Assembly: GCA_964653075.1 (NCBI GenBank)
Contig: CAZZAX010000002.1
Span: 1 to 64,000, forward strand
DNA length: 64,000 bases
Direction of reading: 5' to 3'
Source: NIOZ-UU13 sp964653075
GTDB lineage: Bacteria; Planctomycetota; Phycisphaerae; Sedimentisphaerales; Anaerobacaceae
In this document: positions 43,574-53,229 of the stretch, one piece after another
Numbering within the stretch: the first letter of the stretch is position 1
Layout: the number at the start of each line of letters is the position of its first letter
Position numbers and translations under genes: made by a program
Notes under the pieces: model-generated
Told to the model about the DNA's origin: nothing
What the model saw: the letters and a program-made list of their open reading frames with translations, nothing else
The model's database searches: none

Positions 43574-46162
43574 ATGAAAAGTTCCTTAGGACTCAGCTAT
43601 ATAGCAATAATTCTCACTTTCTTCTCTGCCTCAAATCTTTACTCATATCCTGGACCTTTTGATGAAAAAAATTTCAAGGGAAGAATCGCTTTCAGTTCCG
43701 ATGGAAATTACAACGATGAAGATGACTGGGGGGCTTTTCCAGTTGCTGTTGCTATTCTTGATTCATTTAGAGTAACAGACAAGTTAGTCCACGTTGATTA
43801 TTGCAATATACTGGCCAGGAATGACCCAAGATTTTACAGAGAGATGCGTGAGAGCGTCTTAGGCTCTGCCGAGAAGTACGGAATTTCCCGTTCAATCATG
43901 TTCGACTGCCAAAAAGATTTGAATGGTGCCATTGACAGTATTAAGAATTCTATAAATGCATCATCGGCTAATAATCCACTGTATTACATATTTGCCGGCC
44001 CGATGGAAGTACCATATTTAGGCATAGAGAAATCCGATCCTGAAAAACGAAAATATGTGTACTGCATTTCGCACAGCAGTTGGAATGACGGCTATACCCG
44101 CAATGATCAGGATTTGCACAGTCACAATAAGCGGGATGTAATACCATCCGGTATTAACTGGATCCAGGTTAAAGATGGAAATCGAAACCTGGCCCATCCC
44201 GGAGGAGTAGGCAGGAAATCTACCCCCGAACAGTGGAGCCTATACCAATGGCTGCGGGATTCACATGATTCAAGGCTCAATTGGATATTCACTCGATTGG
44301 AAGCGGAACTTAGGGCCGACATTTCCGATTCGACCATGACGTATTTCCTTTTGACAGGAGATGAGGATGTCAACCTTACTAAATTGAAAAGCCTCCTTGA
44401 CGACAAAAAGAGACCGGCACCGATGGATCCGAGAAAATACGTAAGGATTGAGGCAGAGAATTTCAGAACTTTAGGCAACTATGTAGTAGAGCACCGCAAT
44501 GATAGACGCGCATCCCATAGGCTCAGTGTCAAGCTTGCGAAAGTTACCGCCGGGTATATAAGCACGCCTTTTGACCAGCCCTACACGGCAGGTAGCGGTA
44601 GTTATGATGTTGACGTCCGATTTTTTGATGAAAGAGACGGGCGATGCCGTTTCGGTCTGTACATCAATGGAGTTCAAAAAGGAATCTCCTGGTATGCTTC
44701 CAAAGACGGCGAAGAATGGATAACGCATACGATTGAAGACATAGCAGTCAGCAGTGGCGATGAAATCATGGTGAAAGTTTTGGGTGATTCCAGTGAATAC
44801 GGCAAGGTGGACTATGTGCAACTCAACTACAGAAGTCCCAAGCCCAATATTTCCAGTTCATCCAGTTCGGCATTCTTTGCCAGCGGTCCTCTTGACGATC
44901 CGGACGCTTTGCCTGGCCAGGTTATTGTAGCAGGTTCCAATCCGGGATATCTGAAATATAACGGTGGAGGACCTGTATTCCTCTCGGGGCCGGATAATCC
45001 GGAGGATTTCCTGTTCCGAGGGATTCTTAATCCCGACGGCACACGCTCCGGCGGTGGACAAACAGAGGCGATTAACCGGATGGCCAAATCCGGTGTAAAT
45101 GCTTTTCACTGCCAGATGACTCGTATGAAAAGGTGCAACATAAAGAATGAAGGGGATGACACACATACCCCGTTTGTTGACCATGACCCCTCAAAAGGGC
45201 TGGACGAGGATGTCCTTAACCAATGGGACGGATGGCTGGATCAATTAGAGGAAAAAGGGATTGTCGTTCATCTGGAATTATACAACGATGCGACTGATGT
45301 AGAAATGATGGGTTGGAAGCTGGATTCGCAGGACGACCTGCCCCCTGATGAGAAACGATGGATTGAGGGTATCGTAAAGAGATTCAAACATCACAAAAAC
45401 ATTCTCTGGGGCATAGAGGAGAGCTGCAACAAACTTCCAGCAAGCCGTACACGTCATTTCAGGAAAATCGGTGAACTCATTGCCCGGACGGATAATTATA
45501 ACCACCCAATTGTACAGAGTTTTGTTGTGCCCAACGATCCGGAAGGTGATTTTCCTGCTGACGGCGTCACCTCCGACGAGTATATCGACGATCCCCATAT
45601 TCGCGTCGTGACCTGGCTGCACGTAGTACCGCATAAAGACGATTTTGAGAAGCAGCACCGGGAGTACCTTCAATATTATAAACGCGATTCATCCAAATTT
45701 GTGGTGATGAAGAACGAAACTTACCATCATCCGCGCCGCGGCGCCAGGAGCCGCATTTATATGTGGTCATGTGCTATGGCGGGGGTGCATACCCTCGAAG
45801 CTTACCATCATGCCGGCGATGCTTCCTATGAGAATACACTACGAGACGACGGCCGAATCAACAAATTTATGGAGCAAACTGACTTCCATAACATGAAGCC
45901 ACGAGACGATCTGGCTGCCGGCTCAACCAAATGGGTGTTGGCCAATCCAGGCGAGTCCTATATTGCTTATACATACGAATATTCCGGACCAATGGGTATT
46001 AAGAGCTTGTCCAGAGGGAAATACTTTTTCCGCTGGTATGACACCACAAACGACAAGGTTGTGGAGCAGCGCAAAACGATATCACAGGGTGACCACATGT
46101 GGACCAAGCCGGAGAATACAAGTAAGGAAATCGCCTTATATATTAAACACCTGGGTAAATAA
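43574..46162 (+). CDS. Secreted three-part protein: nucleoside-hydrolase-like, CBM-like and glycosidase barrel
   Basis: The 862-residue protein begins with a signal peptide (about 1-24). Residues about 35-275 look like a nucleoside-hydrolase-like (DUF1593-type) domain: FSSDGNYNDEDDWGAFPVA, AGPMEVPYLG and the HSSWNDGY block. Residues about 285-420 are a carbohydrate-binding-like beta-sandwich beginning YVRIEAENF, with a YTAGSGSYDVDVRF strand. After a Ser/Pro linker, residues about 445-862 form a DUF4038-like glycosidase barrel (FLSGPDNPEDFLFRG, then LWGIEESCNKLP with candidate Glu, and MKNETYHHPRRG with a second candidate Glu). AGGAGGT precedes the ATG. The module borders are approximate and the activity is unknown. 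The nitrilase-type gene follows 61 bases downstream. Confidence 0.75.
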   Translation: MKSSLGLSYIAIILTFFSASNLYSYPGPFDEKNFKGRIAFSSDGNYNDEDDWGAFPVAVAILDSFRVTDKLVHVDYCNILARNDPRFYREMRESVLGSAEKYGISRSIMFDCQKDLNGAIDSIKNSINASSANNPLYYIFAGPMEVPYLGIEKSDPEKRKYVYCISHSSWNDGYTRNDQDLHSHNKRDVIPSGINWIQVKDGNRNLAHPGGVGRKSTPEQWSLYQWLRDSHDSRLNWIFTRLEAELRADISDSTMTYFLLTGDEDVNLTKLKSLLDDKKRPAPMDPRKYVRIEAENFRTLGNYVVEHRNDRRASHRLSVKLAKVTAGYISTPFDQPYTAGSGSYDVDVRFFDERDGRCRFGLYINGVQKGISWYASKDGEEWITHTIEDIAVSSGDEIMVKVLGDSSEYGKVDYVQLNYRSPKPNISSSSSSAFFASGPLDDPDALPGQVIVAGSNPGYLKYNGGGPVFLSGPDNPEDFLFRGILNPDGTRSGGGQTEAINRMAKSGVNAFHCQMTRMKRCNIKNEGDDTHTPFVDHDPSKGLDEDVLNQWDGWLDQLEEKGIVVHLELYNDATDVEMMGWKLDSQDDLPPDEKRWIEGIVKRFKHHKNILWGIEESCNKLPASRTRHFRKIGELIARTDNYNHPIVQSFVVPNDPEGDFPADGVTSDEYIDDPHIRVVTWLHVVPHKDDFEKQHREYLQYYKRDSSKFVVMKNETYHHPRRGARSRIYMWSCAMAGVHTLEAYHHAGDASYENTLRDDGRINKFMEQTDFHNMKPRDDLAAGSTKWVLANPGESYIAYTYEYSGPMGIKSLSRGKYFFRWYDTTNDKVVEQRKTISQGDHMWTKPENTSKEIALYIKHLGK

Positions 46163-46223
46163 AATCTCTTCGGATAAACAACCATAATAGAAGTCCGGAA
46201 AACTAAAAAATAGTGGGAAGAAC

Positions 46224-48041
46224 ATGATAATCTTACGCAAGTGTTTTATCGCCATTATACTTGCATCAACGTGCTCTTTAATGAGCACCGTATGCGGAAA
46301 GAAGCTCACCGTGGGGGTTGTACAGACAGTGATCGAGAACAAGCTCGAACAGAACCGGACGAAGCTCATCAGCTTTGTTGACGAGGCGAAAGTTAGAGGA
46401 TGTCAACTGGTTATATTCCCTGAAGGTGCCCTTTACTGGGCTGATATCGCTATCGACAAGCCGGCAAAAGCCGAAATTGATGCGACAATCGAGAAGATCG
46501 GACAGCGTGCCCGCCAGGCGGGCATTTGGGTCATTTTCGGTACATCATATAAGCTCACCGATAACGGGAAATACCACAACCGTGGTGTTGTCTATAATCC
46601 GGACGGGAAAAGAGTACTCTTCTATAGGAAAAACCAGGACGTGCCACAGCGGTTCTTTATTCACGGAGTTCCCTGTAACCTCCTGATTTGCTCTGACCGA
46701 GGGTATCTGGAACATTCCGACCTGCCATGCTTAGTACAGGGCTCTCAGGTCATAATTGATATATCAGGCGGTCATGGAGGTGACGACGGCAGACCCGACC
46801 TGCGATTGATACGTTATCGTCCCTGGGCGACAAGGACCAATGCATACGTTATTGTCAGCAATCCGGTTCATGATGACACCGATTTCATGGGCCATAGTCC
46901 CTGGGGAGGAGGCAGCGCAATCATAAGGCCGGACGGTTCCATTCAGGCCGGCCGCAGGTATGAAAAGGACGTTATGTTCGTGGAGGAAATCAACACCGAA
47001 AAGGCAACTTTGGCAGAAGCAAAACTAAGAAGAAACCATCCCCTGTTCCGTACTTTCTGGGATGCCGGCAGAGACCTGCTGGAAGAGATAAAAATTGAGC
47101 CCGTCCCGGAAATCACTCCATACACGTCAGCGGAACGAACCATTAAAGTTGCGGCGGCGCAGATTGCCTGCTCAAGAGATATAGATGAAAATATCAGTAC
47201 AATTCTACGCCATATTGCGCAAGTAGCACAAGAGGATGCAGATATTGTCGTTTTTCAAGAACTGGCCGTGACTGGTGCCCACAGCGACGATATTTTGTCA
47301 GTGCGTCAATCCGAGTTGGACAATGCATTGATTAAAATAAGGAATGCAGCGAAGAAAGGAAGTATTTATGTCATTTTAGGCATGCCATATGACATCGATG
47401 GCGCCAGAAGAAACTGCGCTTTCGTGATCTCCGACAACGGTACGGTTCAGACAAGATACTCGCAAATTGTTGTTAAGCGAAGTAATCTGTTTCAACCGGG
47501 TACAAGTACCAAAGCGATGTGGTTTAATGTGAAATCGGTGCATGCTATTGTTACGATTGGAGATGATGTTGACTGGATTGAAATTGCGGACCTTGCGGCC
47601 AGCCGGGGCATGTACCTGCATTTCCATTTGAGCTATCAGTCAGACACTTCGGCTCAGAGCGCCACGTTGAGAAAGCAGAAAAATTTACTTTTCTTAACCT
47701 ACGCCAAGTATGGGCTGGTGGTAAATGCTGCAAATCCCTCCCAGCTACACAATCCGAGTTTACCTGCCAATGGGATGAGTATGATAGTGAGCCGGGAAGG
47801 TGGTCATAACCAGGCCTCTCCTGCTGGCCTCGTATATTATCTTCCGTATCAGACGAGTATTGTTTGCAGCGCCGGATTAGAAGAGACTGTTATCTACACG
47901 AAGAGGAAAACAACGCCAACAAACAATTTGGATCTCAGAAGGAGTTGGAGAAACCGAAACAGAAAAGCAAGACCGCAGCGTGACTGGTATGATTGGATAA
48001 CGAAAGGAGCAGAGATAATCACCGGTGAGTACCATCCCTGA
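46224..48041 (+). CDS. Secreted tandem carbon-nitrogen hydrolase (nitrilase superfamily)
   Basis: The 605-residue protein has a signal peptide (about 1-24) and two nitrilase-fold domains. Domain 1 (about 27-290) keeps the triad Glu67 (IFPEGAL), Lys136 (YRKNQ) and Cys156 (LLICSD). Domain 2 (about 306-560) keeps Glu346 (VFQELAVTG) and Lys418 (VVKRSN), but the Cys position is Gly446 (IVTIGDD), so it is probably inactive. The C-terminal 40 residues are strongly basic (RRSWRNRNRKARPQR). A secreted two-domain nitrilase is uncommon; one active and one degenerate half suggests an internal duplication with functional divergence. GGGAAG precedes the ATG; probably co-transcribed with the upstream gene. 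Confidence 0.88.
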   Translation: MIILRKCFIAIILASTCSLMSTVCGKKLTVGVVQTVIENKLEQNRTKLISFVDEAKVRGCQLVIFPEGALYWADIAIDKPAKAEIDATIEKIGQRARQAGIWVIFGTSYKLTDNGKYHNRGVVYNPDGKRVLFYRKNQDVPQRFFIHGVPCNLLICSDRGYLEHSDLPCLVQGSQVIIDISGGHGGDDGRPDLRLIRYRPWATRTNAYVIVSNPVHDDTDFMGHSPWGGGSAIIRPDGSIQAGRRYEKDVMFVEEINTEKATLAEAKLRRNHPLFRTFWDAGRDLLEEIKIEPVPEITPYTSAERTIKVAAAQIACSRDIDENISTILRHIAQVAQEDADIVVFQELAVTGAHSDDILSVRQSELDNALIKIRNAAKKGSIYVILGMPYDIDGARRNCAFVISDNGTVQTRYSQIVVKRSNLFQPGTSTKAMWFNVKSVHAIVTIGDDVDWIEIADLAASRGMYLHFHLSYQSDTSAQSATLRKQKNLLFLTYAKYGLVVNAANPSQLHNPSLPANGMSMIVSREGGHNQASPAGLVYYLPYQTSIVCSAGLEETVIYTKRKTTPTNNLDLRRSWRNRNRKARPQRDWYDWITKGAEIITGEYHP

Positions 48042-48179
48042 TAAACTGCATCGCGACTATGATTTTTTTACGACTTAGATGATGTATGAATATCAGCAGT
48101 GTTTGATGACATTCCTTTAATAAAAAAACGTTATTCCCTCACAATCTATTTCGTTTTGGAAGAGCTGAGAATATGTTTT

Positions 48180-49691
48180 TTACCGTGCCTTATTAGAATC
48201 ATGCATAAGACCGGTAAGAATCTTCAGGCAGGCGGAATTTAGCTCAAAGGCGCGGTCCACGGAAGCGGCCTCATTGTAACAACGAAACTCGGGCGCATTG
48301 CCGGAAGGGCGCAGGTGTACGATTTCACCACTGTCAAAGGTCATGCGTACACCATCGGTTTGGTCGATAGCTGAACAAACACCACAAAGCTCACCAAAAA
48401 CATCTGTGGCTTTGGCCTGGTCTTTCGCCGCTTCACCGGAGCTGAATAATTCAAGAATATACTTACTGTCTTCCCGTGGAAAGTTCTTCAGACGATCACT
48501 TGCCGTGTAACGTTCGGGCAAATCAGCAGTAAGCTCGGAAAGCCTCTTTCCTTCCCTTACAGAAAGCAGAATAATACAAAGATGTAGTATAACGGCATCA
48601 CGTGTCGGTAAGGCCCGGAGACTTTTACCAAACATTGGGATATCGGAATTCGTCAGAAAACCACCGTTGGCTTCATAGCCGACGACCATCTTTGCTCCAC
48701 CCTTATTCGCATCAATCATCGATTCAATAACATAAGGTGACCCGATTCGTGTGCGATTAACACTTTTGAAATAATCCGACTTTTCAACAGCACTATTGCA
48801 ACTGACGGGTGTGCTGACCGAGTCTGCGCCAAGATATTTTGCGCAGAGAATTCCAGCCACGTCACCGCGTAACCAATTACCTTTTTCATCGGCAATTAAA
48901 GGCCGGTCGCTATCACCATCTGTAGATATAATTGCATCATAAGAACCTTCTGCTGCCCACCTGGCTGCCAGCTCAATATCTTCAGGTCGAATTGCCTCGG
49001 TATCAACAGGAATAAACGTGTCCGAGCGGCCTAAAGCAGCCGTATCAGCGCCGAGACCTTTGACAATCTCCAAAATGATGTCACGTCCAACAGACGAGTG
49101 CTGATATACACAAATCCGCTTTCCCTTAAGGCAGTCATCAGGAAAGACATCAAGATATCTCCTGACATACATCCGGCGGGCAGCATTTGACAGAGTCCAT
49201 TCTTTATCGAGTGACGATGAAAAATTCTTTGCTTCCTTAAAGAGGCTGTCATCGACACTGACCATCTGCCGGCGAATACCAGCTTCATCCGCCTTAAGGA
49301 TTTCACCTGATGGCTTGTTAAACTTGATGCCGTTGCGTTCGGCTGGAATATGGCTGCCGGTCACCATTATTGACGGAATATTATTAACAATACCATAAAG
49401 AACTACTGCCGGCGAAGGAATCTTTCCACAATTTACCGGTGTGTAACCCATATCATCAGCGGCCCACCGAACAGCCTGCATAATTCTGTCCGTGCTCGGA
49501 CGCAAATCACCTGCAATAGCTACTTCTGTTCGGCCCTTCCTGAGTTCACCAGTGGACTTTAGATATTGAAGGAATCCCCTGGTATATACATAACAGACAA
49601 AATCCGTCATATCATCTGCAAGGCCGCGAGCACCGCTTGTGCCGAATTGCACGCCACTGCTTATCATCAAATCCTGTAATTTGATTTCCAT
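48180..49691 (-). CDS. Phosphoglucomutase/phosphomannomutase-family enzyme
   Basis: The ATG at 49691 has GGAAG six bases upstream; the frame extends 25 codons further without a ribosome site. The 503-residue cytoplasmic enzyme has FGTSGARG near its start and the catalytic phosphoserine loop TGSHIP (Ser113). It also has the metal-binding loop DGDSDR (258-263) and a sugar-specificity loop reading GYEANGG in place of the usual GExSGH. That variation leaves substrate choice (glucose-, mannose- or another hexosamine-phosphate) open. It interconverts hexose 1- and 6-phosphates. No adjacent gene appears co-transcribed; it converges with the nitrilase gene across 138 bases holding no clear terminator. 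Confidence 0.92.
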   Translation of the reverse strand: MEIKLQDLMISSGVQFGTSGARGLADDMTDFVCYVYTRGFLQYLKSTGELRKGRTEVAIAGDLRPSTDRIMQAVRWAADDMGYTPVNCGKIPSPAVVLYGIVNNIPSIMVTGSHIPAERNGIKFNKPSGEILKADEAGIRRQMVSVDDSLFKEAKNFSSSLDKEWTLSNAARRMYVRRYLDVFPDDCLKGKRICVYQHSSVGRDIILEIVKGLGADTAALGRSDTFIPVDTEAIRPEDIELAARWAAEGSYDAIISTDGDSDRPLIADEKGNWLRGDVAGILCAKYLGADSVSTPVSCNSAVEKSDYFKSVNRTRIGSPYVIESMIDANKGGAKMVVGYEANGGFLTNSDIPMFGKSLRALPTRDAVILHLCIILLSVREGKRLSELTADLPERYTASDRLKNFPREDSKYILELFSSGEAAKDQAKATDVFGELCGVCSAIDQTDGVRMTFDSGEIVHLRPSGNAPEFRCYNEAASVDRAFELNSACLKILTGLMHDSNKAR

Positions 49692-49885
49692 TATTGTCTT
49701 CCATTCATTTCGATACGTGACATGTATTTCATAACCGGATATTATCAAAAGAGCTTGATAATTCAAGGATTATTGCTGTAAAATTGCGTCTTCGGATAGT
49801 GCATAAGAATATTCGGATTATAAATACCTCACCACCGGAACAATAATACTAATATATGCTCTATGGGGATGCAAGCTCTTTTCAG

Positions 49886-49915
49886 TTGACATATCCAATC
49901 TGCCCGGCATAGACT
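49886..49915 (+). promoter_or_regulatory. Candidate promoter of the SASA esterase gene
   Basis: A perfect TTGACA (49886-49891) is followed after 18 bases by TAGACT (49910-49915, four of six consensus bases). A better -10 sequence (TATAAT, 49917-49922) lies too far away. The predicted start leaves a leader of about 58 bases before the ATG at 49980. The rest of 49692-49979 shows no gene. Confidence 0.35.
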
Positions 49916-49979
49916 ATATAATCGGCCTGCTGAAGAGCCAATGGAAATACAGCAAATCAAATAATATGGAAAAATAGTT

Positions 49980-51035
49980 ATGAAATTAAGATTGGCTACT
50001 ACCGGATATCTGTTTTTGGGAATATGTTTGTTAAGCACATTAAGCTTTGGAGTGGATAGTACAAAAAAAATAAAAGTCTTTATACTGGCCGGCCAGTCCA
50101 ATATGGAAGGCAAGGCGAAAATTTCATTATTGGAGTATCAGGTTGACCAGACTGAGACCCGGGATTTCTTCAAACACCTCAGGAAAGACGGGAAATGGGT
50201 AGTACGAGATGACGTGTGGATAAACTTCCTCAACAGGAAAGGTAATCTCACCGTTGGTTTCGGCTCCCCCAACTGTATCGGCCCGGAACTGGAGTTTGGC
50301 AACACGGTCGGAGATTATTTTGAAGAACAAGTGCTCATCATAAAGACGGCCTGGGGCGGCAAGAGTTTAGGCAGGGATTTTCGACCTCCAGGTTCGGGTT
50401 TACCGAGTGAAGAAAAACTCAGGCAGATTGTCCAGAAAACAAATGAGCGCAACAAGAAACGAAGAAAGCCAGAAGTCACGATTAATGACGTGAGAGACAT
50501 GTACGGTAAATACTATCGTGAAATGATAAAAGAAATCAACACCACCCTGCTGGAATTGAAAACTCGTTTTCCTCAATACAAAGGCCAGGGCTTTGAAATT
50601 TCCGGTTTTGTCTGGTTTCAGGGATGGAATGACATGTTCGACCCGGATTTCCTGGAAAACTACGGCAAACATATGGCCAGCTTCATCCGCGATGTACGTA
50701 AGGATTTGAATAGACCTGATTTACCTTTTGTCATCGGCCAGATGGGGCAGAACGGCCCCGATGGAGCCAGTGAGAAGATGCAGATAATCAAGGATGCCCA
50801 GGCATCAATTGAGCTAATCCCGGAATTCAAAGGAAATACCAAAGTCGTCAAAACCGATGTCTTCTGGGACAAAAAGGCTGCCGCCCTTGTAAAGAACTGG
50901 AGAGAGCACATCGAAGAATGGAATAAGGTAGGTTCGGATTACGGTTATCACTATCTCGGAAGCGCAATCACCTTTTCAAAGATTGGCAGGGCTTTTGGCC
51001 AGGCAACTCTGGAATTGATGAAAGAAGCACGATAA
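49980..51035 (+). CDS. Secreted SASA-type carbohydrate esterase (sialate O-acetylesterase-like)
   Basis: The 351-residue protein has a signal peptide (about 1-24) and the SASA/DUF303 SGNH-hydrolase motif FILAGQSNMEGKA, whose Ser is the nucleophile. An IKTAWGGKSLG block and GFVWFQGWNDMFD follow. A late His in GYHYLGSA, preceded by an Asp-containing segment, likely completes the triad. Members deacetylate sialic acids or, in plant-polysaccharide loci, xylan and pectin acetyl groups. It precedes two tandem GH127 genes on the same strand (136-base gap), which argues for a pectin or arabinan substrate over sialic acid. Confidence 0.9.
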   Translation: MKLRLATTGYLFLGICLLSTLSFGVDSTKKIKVFILAGQSNMEGKAKISLLEYQVDQTETRDFFKHLRKDGKWVVRDDVWINFLNRKGNLTVGFGSPNCIGPELEFGNTVGDYFEEQVLIIKTAWGGKSLGRDFRPPGSGLPSEEKLRQIVQKTNERNKKRRKPEVTINDVRDMYGKYYREMIKEINTTLLELKTRFPQYKGQGFEISGFVWFQGWNDMFDPDFLENYGKHMASFIRDVRKDLNRPDLPFVIGQMGQNGPDGASEKMQIIKDAQASIELIPEFKGNTKVVKTDVFWDKKAAALVKNWREHIEEWNKVGSDYGYHYLGSAITFSKIGRAFGQATLELMKEAR

Positions 51036-51171
51036 CGTAAATGTATACCAGACATAGTCATTTGAAAATGGATTTGATAGTCCGACAGGATGTATATTTC
51101 ACCAGTGGGCAGGCGAGCGAGAACTGGACGATGCGTGAAAAACGAAGCAAGATGATTTGGAGGTAATGGCG

Positions 51172-53184
51172 ATGACAGAAATAGCAAGAAAGACAAATAT
51201 TCTGACAGTATTTGTATTACTTCTACTGTGCGCTGCCGCCGGCATTGAATCGTATGTTTATGCGGATACACTCGTTGCGAATCTGCCGCTTAAGGCGGAA
51301 GATAAAGTAACACAAAAAGTCTTTGCCTTCAATCTTCGTGACGTGCATATTCTAAAGGGCCCTTTTAAGAATGCAATGGAGCTGGATGCAAAGTATCTTT
51401 TGTCACTGGAGCCGGACAGATTCCTCTCTCGGTATCGTGAATTTTCAGGTTTACGACCAAAAGCCGAGGCCTATGGGGGCTGGGAAAAAGCCACAATATC
51501 CGGCCACTCTTTGGGTCATTATCTGACAGCCGTATCGAAGCTTTACGCCTCGACCGGAGATGAGCGCTTGCTCGATAAGGTCAACTATATCGTTAGTGAG
51601 CTCGCCGAGTGTCAGGAAAGATGGGGTAACGGATTCGTAGGTGGATTCCCGCGCAGCCAAGAGGTTTTTGCCGAGATTAAGGCAAACAATATTCGCACAG
51701 CAGGCTTTGACCTGAATGGACTGTGGGTACCCTGGTATAATTTGCATAAACTTTATATGGGTCTGGTAGATGCTTGTTTGTATTGCAATAATCAAAAAGC
51801 GAACGTTATATTGGTTAAGTCCACGGATTGGGCCTGGGATGTTGTGGGCGGCCTTAGTGATGTGCAATTCGAGAAGATGCTGCACTGCGAGCATGGAGGT
51901 ATCAACGAGGCTTTTGCTGAGATATATGCTCTGACGGGCCATGAAAAGGCCCTCGTACTTGCCGAACGTTTCTATCATCACAAAGTGCTCGATCCGCTCT
52001 CTCGCGGAGAGGACAACCTGGTCGGTTTGCACAGCAATACTCAGATTCCCAAGCTGATAGGGCTTGCCCGGCTGTTCAGACTAACCGGTAAGGAGCACTA
52101 CAACGTCGCCTCATCTTTCTTCTGGGATACTGTGGTGCAGAAATATACTTATATAAACGGCGGGAATACAGATGGTGAATACTTCTTTCCATCCACCAAA
52201 TTCGATCAACACCTTAGTGTACATAACACCGAGACATGCAATACTCACAATATGCTGAAGCTCACACGCCAACTGTTCGCCATAGATCCGCAAACAAAAT
52301 ATGCGGACTATTATGAAAAGGCACTTTATAATCATATTCTTGCATCACAAGATCCCAAAGAGGGTATGATGATTTACTTTTGTCCTTTGAAATCAGGCCA
52401 CTTTAAAATCTACAACACACCTTACAACTCTTTTTGGTGCTGCACCGGCACAGGTATGGAGAACCACGTAAAGTACGGCGACAGCATCTACTTTTACGAT
52501 GACAGCGCATTATATGTAAATCTTTTCATACCATCAGTTCTGAATTATCGAGATAAAGGTATTACAGTCATTCAGCAAACTGATTACCCACTTGACGGCA
52601 AGGTCCAGCTACAACTTATTGCTGAGAAGCCTGTTAAATTAGCTGTGAAAATTCGCCGGCCATATTGGACCAATAATGATTTAAATGTAACGGTCAATGG
52701 CAAACCCTATACAATCAACGCTCATCCCGGCCAATATATAACCATTGAGCGAGTTTGGAAAAACAGTTCAGAAATAAGAATGACGCTGCCAATGAAGCTC
52801 CGAACCGTCTCTCTGCCTGGTAAATCTAACAAAGTGGCAATTTTATACGGCCCAATTCTCCTTGCGGGGGCGCTCGGCACAGAGGGTATAGAAGATATCC
52901 ATTTTCACGCCGACAAACGCAACAAATATGACCATGTTCCCTCCCCGCCAATACCGGCAATTCTTGCCGCCGGCAGAAATATCGACGAATATATCAAGCC
53001 GGGAAAAGCTCCGGGGACATTCATTTTAGATGGCTCCGTTCTGAGAACACCCGGTACTGATAAAACCCGTGATATGACATTGCTTCCATTCTATAAATTG
53101 CACTATCAGAGATATATTGTGTACTGGGATCTATTCACTGACGAGGATTGGCAAAAGACGAAAGAGCTACATCAGGTATTATAA
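51172..53184 (+). CDS. Secreted GH127 beta-L-arabinofuranosidase-like enzyme
   Basis: The start is the ATG at 51172, eight bases after GGAGG; the nearer ATG at 51166 is too close to the ribosome site. The 670-residue product has a signal peptide (about 1-31). An (alpha/alpha)6 barrel of the DUF1680/GH127 family follows: GGWEKATISGHSLGHYLTA, then NTETCNTHNMLKL and FWCCTGTGMENH. In GH127 the Glu and Cys of E-T-C together with the C-C pair bind zinc, with one Cys as nucleophile; all are present. A beta-sandwich closes the chain. The second GH127 gene starts 45 bases downstream, so they are likely co-transcribed. Exact arabinofuranoside linkage is inferred. Confidence 0.92.
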   Translation: MTEIARKTNILTVFVLLLLCAAAGIESYVYADTLVANLPLKAEDKVTQKVFAFNLRDVHILKGPFKNAMELDAKYLLSLEPDRFLSRYREFSGLRPKAEAYGGWEKATISGHSLGHYLTAVSKLYASTGDERLLDKVNYIVSELAECQERWGNGFVGGFPRSQEVFAEIKANNIRTAGFDLNGLWVPWYNLHKLYMGLVDACLYCNNQKANVILVKSTDWAWDVVGGLSDVQFEKMLHCEHGGINEAFAEIYALTGHEKALVLAERFYHHKVLDPLSRGEDNLVGLHSNTQIPKLIGLARLFRLTGKEHYNVASSFFWDTVVQKYTYINGGNTDGEYFFPSTKFDQHLSVHNTETCNTHNMLKLTRQLFAIDPQTKYADYYEKALYNHILASQDPKEGMMIYFCPLKSGHFKIYNTPYNSFWCCTGTGMENHVKYGDSIYFYDDSALYVNLFIPSVLNYRDKGITVIQQTDYPLDGKVQLQLIAEKPVKLAVKIRRPYWTNNDLNVTVNGKPYTINAHPGQYITIERVWKNSSEIRMTLPMKLRTVSLPGKSNKVAILYGPILLAGALGTEGIEDIHFHADKRNKYDHVPSPPIPAILAAGRNIDEYIKPGKAPGTFILDGSVLRTPGTDKTRDMTLLPFYKLHYQRYIVYWDLFTDEDWQKTKELHQVL

Positions 53185-53229
53185 AATGTAAAGACCAACC
53201 ACAGTGACATTCATTGAAGGGTGATTCAA

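Noticed and set aside
48042..48179. Terminator between the convergent nitrilase and phosphohexomutase genes
   Set aside because: There are A- and T-rich runs but no convincing stem beside them.
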